A stretch of 64,000 nt of DNA from Alkalihalophilus marmarensis DSM 21297 (GTDB lineage Bacteria > Bacillota > Bacilli > Bacillales > Bacillaceae_D): NCBI RefSeq assembly GCF_000474275.2, contig NZ_ATAE01000008.1, positions 186,001 through 250,000 on the forward strand. Direction: 5' to 3'. Below, piece after piece: positions 58,983 through 64,000 of this stretch. A model generated the notes under the pieces. That model saw nothing but the letters and a program-made list of their open reading frames with translations. It was not told the DNA's origin and did not search any database. Numbering within the stretch: position 1 is the first letter of the stretch; every line of letters starts with the position of its first letter. The translations under genes and the position numbers were made by a program.

Positions 58983-60953
58983 TTGGCTAAGAAACAACAT
59001 CTTGATTATAACGATGACGCAATACAAGTATTAGAAGGATTAGAGGCGGTTAGAAAACGCCCAGGTATGTATATAGGAAGCACGGATGGACGAGGACTGC
59101 ATCATCTCGTTTATGAAATCGTAGATAATGCAGTAGATGAAGCTCTTGCAGGATTCGGATCATACATAAAAGTTACGATTCACCGTGACAATAGTATTTC
59201 AGTCACAGATGAAGGCCGGGGTATGCCTGTTGGAATGCATAAATTAGGCAAGCCAACTCCAGAGATCATTTTAACTGTATTACACGCAGGAGGTAAATTC
59301 GGTCAAGGAGGCTATGCAACGAGCGGCGGGTTGCATGGCGTAGGGGCGTCTGTAGTAAATGCCTTGTCAGAATGGCTCGTTGTCGAAATCAAACGTGATG
59401 GAACGGTATATAAGCAGCGTTTTGAAAACGGCGGTAAGGCAGTGACAACCCTAGAAAAGCAAGGGACGACTAGAAAATCTGGTACCACCATTCATTTTAA
59501 ACCAGACCCATCGATTTTCAGCGTGACCACATATAACTTTGAAACGTTATCAGAGCGTCTGCGCGAGGCTGCATTTCTTTTAAAAGGGTTGAAAATTGAG
59601 CTTTGTGACATGCGCAGTGACCAAGAGAACGAGATTTTCCATTATGAAAATGGGATCGAAGCGTTTGTTGAATATTTAAATGAGGATAAAGAAACGTTGC
59701 ATCCAGTTGTTTCGTTTTCAGGGGAACATCAAGAGATTGAAGTAGAACTAGCATTTCAATTTAACGATGGCTATACAGAGAGTGTCTTATCGTTTGTTAA
59801 TAATGTGCGAACAAAAGACGGTGGTACGCATGAATTAGGTGCCAAAGCTGCGATGACACGAGCAGTGAATGAATATGCTCGCAAGGTGAAGCTTCTAAAA
59901 GAAAAAGAGAAGAACTTGGATGGATCTGATATTCGTGAAGGTTTTACGGCTATTGTGTCTGTTCGAGTGCCTGAAGCAAAGCTGCAGTTTGAAGGGCAGA
60001 CAAAAAGCAAGCTTGGGACACCTGAAGCACGTTCGGCTGTAGATGGGATTGTTTCAGAAAAGCTATCGTATTTCTTTGAAGAGAATCCTGATATCAGCAC
60101 GATGCTGATCAAAAAGGCGGTAAAAGCAGCTCAAGCAAGAGAAGCAGCAAGAAAAGCCCGTGAGGATGCGCGTAACGGTAAGAAGAGCAAGCGAAAGGAT
60201 GTTCTCCTAAGCGGGAAATTAACACCAGCTCAATCGAAAAATCCTAAACGCAACGAATTATACCTCGTTGAGGGTGATTCTGCAGGTGGTTCTGCTAAAC
60301 AAGGACGTGATCGTAAATTCCAAGCGGTGCTGCCTCTTCGCGGGAAAGTGATTAATACGGAGAAAGCTAAGCTTGAAGATATTATGAAAAACGAGGAGAT
60401 CCGCACGATCATTCATACGATCGGAGCGGGTGTAGGGGCAGACTTTGACCTCGACGATGTGAATTACGATAAAATCGTTATCATGACCGATGCTGATACG
60501 GATGGCGCGCATATTCAAGTGCTCCTCTTAACATTCTTCTATCGCTATATGCGCCCGCTTGTTGAAGCAGGTAAAGTATATATTGCGCTTCCGCCTCTTT
60601 ACAAAGTAAGCAGAGGAACAGGTAAAAAAGAAGTTATTGAGTATGCATGGGATGAACGGGAGCTTGATACAGCAATTAAGAAGGTCGGACGCGGATATAT
60701 GCTGCAGCGCTATAAAGGTCTAGGTGAGATGAACGCGACTCAGCTATGGGAGACAACGATGGACCCTGAAACACGTACGTTGATCCGTGTCAAAATTGAT
60801 GATGCCGCTAGAGCAGAAAGACGAGTAACTACGTTGATGGGTGATAAAGTTGAACCTCGCCGTAAATGGATCGAAACTCATGTTGCCTTCGGTCTTGAGG
60901 AAGAAACAAACATCTTAGAAAATGAAAACTTAGCAGTAGTTGAGGAGGAATAA
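58983..60953 (+). CDS. parE: DNA topoisomerase IV subunit B
   Basis: TTG at 58983 fits AAAGGAGTACC; the frame is open from 58923. 656 residues. GHKL ATPase: [51 protein letters not shown]; Toprim: [40 protein letters not shown]; end [12 protein letters not shown]. Works with ParC to unlink replicated chromosomes. The upstream 270 bases carry no gene and should hold its promoter. Two bases separate it from parC. Confidence 0.97.
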   Translation: MAKKQHLDYNDDAIQVLEGLEAVRKRPGMYIGSTDGRGLHHLVYEIVDNAVDEALAGFGSYIKVTIHRDNSISVTDEGRGMPVGMHKLGKPTPEIILTVLHAGGKFGQGGYATSGGLHGVGASVVNALSEWLVVEIKRDGTVYKQRFENGGKAVTTLEKQGTTRKSGTTIHFKPDPSIFSVTTYNFETLSERLREAAFLLKGLKIELCDMRSDQENEIFHYENGIEAFVEYLNEDKETLHPVVSFSGEHQEIEVELAFQFNDGYTESVLSFVNNVRTKDGGTHELGAKAAMTRAVNEYARKVKLLKEKEKNLDGSDIREGFTAIVSVRVPEAKLQFEGQTKSKLGTPEARSAVDGIVSEKLSYFFEENPDISTMLIKKAVKAAQAREAARKAREDARNGKKSKRKDVLLSGKLTPAQSKNPKRNELYLVEGDSAGGSAKQGRDRKFQAVLPLRGKVINTEKAKLEDIMKNEEIRTIIHTIGAGVGADFDLDDVNYDKIVIMTDADTDGAHIQVLLLTFFYRYMRPLVEAGKVYIALPPLYKVSRGTGKKEVIEYAWDERELDTAIKKVGRGYMLQRYKGLGEMNATQLWETTMDPETRTLIRVKIDDAARAERRVTTLMGDKVEPRRKWIETHVAFGLEEETNILENENLAVVEEE

Positions 60954-60955
60954 GC

Positions 60956-63388
60956 GTGTCACAAACAGAGCGTTACTTAGACCTTCCTTTAGAAGACGTT
61001 ATTGGTGATAGGTTCGGTCGTTATAGTAAATACATTATACAAGAGCGTGCCCTGCCGGATGCACGTGACGGGTTAAAGCCTGTGCAGCGTCGTATTTTAT
61101 ATGCGATGTATCGTGATGGAAACACAGCGGATAAACCGTTTCGTAAATCAGCGAAAACGGTTGGTAATGTGATCGGTAACTATCATCCGCACGGTGATTC
61201 GTCTGTATATGATGCGATGATTCGGATGAGTCAGGAATGGAAGGTTCGTAACCTTCTTGTCGATATGCACGGAAACAACGGATCGATTGACGGCGACCCT
61301 CCTGCAGCGATGCGTTATACAGAAGCAAGACTATCTAAAATCTCAGCAGAGCTCCTGCGTGATATTGATAAAGAAACAGTTGACTATATTCCTAACTTTG
61401 ACGATTCAGAAGATGAGCCGGTCGTATTGCCGGCAATGTTTCCGAATCTTTTAGTAAACGGATCAACTGGGATCTCAGCGGGGTATGCAACAGATATCCC
61501 GCCGCATCATCTTAGTGAAATTATCGATGGTGTGATCATGCAAATGGAAAAGCCTCAAACGACGCTTGAGGACTTAATGACCGTCATTAAAGGACCTGAT
61601 TTCCCAACAGGCGGGATTGTTCAAGGGATTGACGGGATTAAGCAGGCTTATCGTACAGGAAAAGGGAAAGTCATTGTCCGTGCGAAAACGGAAGTTGAGG
61701 AGCTGCGCGGCGGACGCCAGCAAATCACGATCACTGAAATTCCTTATGAAGTCGTTAAAGCCAATCTCGTAAAGAAGATGGACGAGCTGCGTTTTGATAA
61801 AAAAGTAGATGGAATTGCTGAAGTGCGTGATGATACAGACCGTACAGGCTTACGTATTGTTGTTGAGCTAAAAAAAGAAGCAGATGCTAAGGCGATCCTT
61901 CATTACCTGTTCAAAAATACTGACTTACAAGTGACGTATAATTTTAATATGGTAGCAATCCATAACAAAACGCCTAAGCTCATGGGATTGCAGCCTCTTA
62001 TTCAAGCGTATATTGACCACCAGAAGGAAGTTGCGACTCGTCGTGCCCAATATGACTTGAAAAAGGCAAAAGACCGTCAGCATATCGTAAAAGGCTTAAT
62101 TAAAGCGATCTCTATTTTAGATGAGGTAATTGCGACGATCCGTTCATCAAAAGATAAGAAAGACGCAAAAGAGAATTTAATTCGTGAATACGACTTTTCA
62201 GAAGCACAGGCAGAAGCAATCGTGACATTGCAGCTTTATCGTTTAACAAATACGGATATTACAACCCTAGAAGAAGAAGCAGCAGAGCTTGAGCGCCGTA
62301 TTCATGAGTTAGAAGCCATTTTAGGCAGCGAGAAAAAGCTGATCACGGTGATTAAAAAAGGTCTTCAATCTGTGAAAAAGCAGTTTGCCGATCCAAGACG
62401 TACAGTGATTAAAGAAGAAATTGAAGAAATAAAGATTAATATGGATGTTCTAGTGGCCTCTGAAGATGTGATGGTTACCGTTACAGAAGAAGGTTATGTG
62501 AAACGAACGAGTATCCGCTCCTATACTGCTTCAAACGGGGAGCCGCCAGGGATGAAAGAGGGAGACAGGCTGCTTGACCGTCTTGAAATGAACACGACAG
62601 ACACGCTGCTGTTATTCACTAAGCTTGGCAGCTATTTGTATGTACCGGTTCATCAGCTGCCTGATATCCGTTGGAAAGACAACGGTCAGCATATTGCAAA
62701 CTTAGTTAGTGTTGATCGTGACGACTGTATTTTGAGAGCGATGCCAGTCAAAGAATTCAGTGAGGCCGAGTCACTCTTATTTATTACGAAAAATGGAATG
62801 GCTAAACGCTCTCAGTTATCTCTTTATCAAGCACAGCGTTTTTCAAAGCCGCTTATGGCGTTAAAGTTAAAGGCTGATGACGAAGTGGTATCTGTTATGC
62901 GGACAGATGGAAAGAAACAATTATTTATTGCAACTCATTTAGGGTACGGATTATGGTTTGATGAAGAAGAAGTAAGCCTTGTTGGTCAGAGGGCAGCAGG
63001 TGTAAAAGCAATCAACCTCAAAGACGACGATAAAGTTGTAGATGCTTTCACTTTCGAACCGGACGACAAAGTTGATCTATTTATAGTCACGCATCGCGGT
63101 GCTGTAAAGAAAATGCCGTTAAGTGAATTTGATAAATCATCACGTGCAAAACGCGGATTAGTGATGTTGCGAGAGTTAAAGTCGAATCCACATCGAGTCA
63201 TTGGGTGTAAGCGTGTTTCAAAAGAATCATCAATTGAAATACTTACTGAAAAAGGCCAGCAAGAAACAATCGACCCGTCCGCTTACCGGATGAGTGATCG
63301 TTACTCAAATGGATCCTTTGCCATTGATTCAGCACAGGCAGGCTCTGTAACGGAAGTCAGACAAACGAAACGTGAAGCAAGTGAATAA
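60956..63388 (+). CDS. parC: DNA topoisomerase IV subunit A
   Basis: GTG behind GAGGAGGAATAAGC in the end of parE. 810 residues. Breakage-reunion domain with catalytic Y121 in [11 protein letters not shown]; the quinolone-resistance region reads [20 protein letters not shown] with Ser82 and Asp86 in the places of S. aureus Ser80 and Glu84, so no common resistance change. The C-terminal beta-pinwheel begins near residue 495 ([18 protein letters not shown]). Normal length. Confidence 0.97.
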   Translation: MSQTERYLDLPLEDVIGDRFGRYSKYIIQERALPDARDGLKPVQRRILYAMYRDGNTADKPFRKSAKTVGNVIGNYHPHGDSSVYDAMIRMSQEWKVRNLLVDMHGNNGSIDGDPPAAMRYTEARLSKISAELLRDIDKETVDYIPNFDDSEDEPVVLPAMFPNLLVNGSTGISAGYATDIPPHHLSEIIDGVIMQMEKPQTTLEDLMTVIKGPDFPTGGIVQGIDGIKQAYRTGKGKVIVRAKTEVEELRGGRQQITITEIPYEVVKANLVKKMDELRFDKKVDGIAEVRDDTDRTGLRIVVELKKEADAKAILHYLFKNTDLQVTYNFNMVAIHNKTPKLMGLQPLIQAYIDHQKEVATRRAQYDLKKAKDRQHIVKGLIKAISILDEVIATIRSSKDKKDAKENLIREYDFSEAQAEAIVTLQLYRLTNTDITTLEEEAAELERRIHELEAILGSEKKLITVIKKGLQSVKKQFADPRRTVIKEEIEEIKINMDVLVASEDVMVTVTEEGYVKRTSIRSYTASNGEPPGMKEGDRLLDRLEMNTTDTLLLFTKLGSYLYVPVHQLPDIRWKDNGQHIANLVSVDRDDCILRAMPVKEFSEAESLLFITKNGMAKRSQLSLYQAQRFSKPLMALKLKADDEVVSVMRTDGKKQLFIATHLGYGLWFDEEEVSLVGQRAAGVKAINLKDDDKVVDAFTFEPDDKVDLFIVTHRGAVKKMPLSEFDKSSRAKRGLVMLRELKSNPHRVIGCKRVSKESSIEILTEKGQQETIDPSAYRMSDRYSNGSFAIDSAQAGSVTEVRQTKREASE

Positions 63389-63390
63389 AT

Positions 63391-63425
63391 AAAAGCTGAA
63401 CCCTAAAAGGTTCAGCTTTTTTATG
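63391..63425. terminator. Bidirectional terminator
   Basis: AAAAGCTGAACC (63391-63402) / GGTTCAGCTTTT (63409-63420), loop CTAAAA, T-run. Ends parC and the convergent AI-2E gene. Confidence 0.92.
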
Positions 63426-64000
63426 TTTCTTTAGCCCATCCATTTTTGATAAATTGGGTAATTGAGCGGATCACGCCGATATCATTTAAAATCATAAGGA
63501 ACACAAGTAACACTGGTCCAAATAACAGCCCTAGCGCACCGAAGAGCTGTAAACCTACAAAAAGAGAAATAAGGACGGCTACAGGGTTTAGATCCAAATT
63601 CGATGATAAAATTTTAGGCTCAATGAGCTGCCTTACAATCACAATAATGCCGTAAAGAATTGTTAACCCTATTGCTAGCGAAAAGTCTCCGACGATAAAT
63701 AAGTAAACAAACCAAGGGATCAGAATCGTTCCTGTACCTAAATAAGGCAAGAGCTCAGCGATTCCAATTACGACGGCAAGTGTAACAACATGTTCTACAC
63801 GCAGGATGGAGAGTCCAACAAGAACTATTAAGCCAGTAATCATCATTAATATAAATTGAGCCTTCACAAAGCCGAATAACCGAGTCCGAACAGCGGCCCC
63901 AAAGTCTCTAATAAGAAGCAAAAAGGAAGGAGGGAGGGCCTCACGTGTCTTCTCTCTATAAAAGGTCCACTGTTTCCCCATAAAGTAAATACTCAAGATG
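63421..64000 (-). CDS. AI-2E family transporter, C-terminal part (YtvI-like; runs off the window)
   Basis: The minus frame is open to the window end, so the gene starts to the right of it; about 193 residues are visible. Hydrophobic helices FILMMITGLIVLVGLSIL, VVIGIAELLPYLGTGTILIP, and FGALGLLFGPVLLVFLMIL; the GxxELLPYLG, IVRQLIEPKILS and GLLFGPV blocks are the core of the AI-2E exporter family (YtvI, YdbI, YrrI in B. subtilis). Members also act as Na+/H+ antiporters; which applies here is unknown. Confidence 0.9.
   Translation of the reverse strand, partial: ILSIYFMGKQWTFYREKTREALPPSFLLLIRDFGAAVRTRLFGFVKAQFILMMITGLIVLVGLSILRVEHVVTLAVVIGIAELLPYLGTGTILIPWFVYLFIVGDFSLAIGLTILYGIIVIVRQLIEPKILSSNLDLNPVAVLISLFVGLQLFGALGLLFGPVLLVFLMILNDIGVIRSITQFIKNGWAKET

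Noticed and set aside
1-64000. CRISPR array, rRNA genes, insertion sequences
   Set aside because: No regularly spaced repeats, no rRNA-like sequence and no transposase gene seen.

Overview
The window comes from a low-GC Gram-positive bacterium of the Bacillaceae. Topoisomerase IV genes parE-parC, a HesB/YneR-like protein, a YpwA-type M32 carboxypeptidase, a DUF2564 protein, bioW-bioF-bioI behind a BirA-type operator, strong GGAGG ribosome sites and T-tailed terminators all fit this group. No tool or database was available, so family calls rest on reading motifs by eye.

Positions 1 to about 36,050 are a prophage or phage-like mobile element whose left end lies outside the window. The left part (1-12,900) holds small, mostly unrecognised early genes, several small regulators, a tRNA with anticodon CAT and several structured non-coding stretches. 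Its most striking gene (4837-7710) reads as a single-chain two-barrel RNA polymerase of the YonO/QDE-1 superfamily with a C-terminal zinc ribbon, directly behind a compact GC-rich structured sequence. Positions 12,962-24,827 are an ordinary siphovirus HK97-type late module: HNH nuclease, probable cos region, TerS, TerL, portal, protease, capsid, connectors, tail tube, gpG/gpGT chaperone pair with a textbook -1 slippery site, and tape measure.

The late module stops at the tape measure gene and a perfect 22-bp terminator. No baseplate, fibre, holin or endolysin gene can be seen. Instead come cargo-like genes (24,828-35,900): a HTH-Mrr restriction endonuclease, a secreted stalk-domain protein, a small HEPN-like protein, a lipoprotein, a secreted SLH-metallo-beta-lactamase-HhH protein with a DUF3006 partner, a plasmid-like ribbon-helix-helix cluster, and an XRE repressor with a divergent promoter flanked by two operators. 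The right junction with the chromosome lies near 36,000-36,130.

Positions 36,177-64,000 are chromosome. Blocks are: household genes (DUF2564, YneR, M32 peptidase); a XerS-like tyrosine recombinase with an adjacent long imperfect palindrome; a biotin-precursor operon bioW-bioF-bioI; a 2-hydroxyacid dehydrogenase; a sigma-54-controlled short-chain acid (probably 3-hydroxybutyrate/acetoacetate) module made of thiolase, PAS-AAA-Fis activator, CoA transferase, GntP permease and SDR dehydrogenase, with -24/-12 promoters before the thiolase and before the CoA transferase; a FadH-like reductase; an OpuB/OpuC-type osmolyte ABC transporter with fused permease and binding protein; a DUF2254 membrane protein; a CoA-binding protein; an acetyltransferase; parE-parC; and the C-terminal part of an AI-2E-family membrane protein running off the window end.
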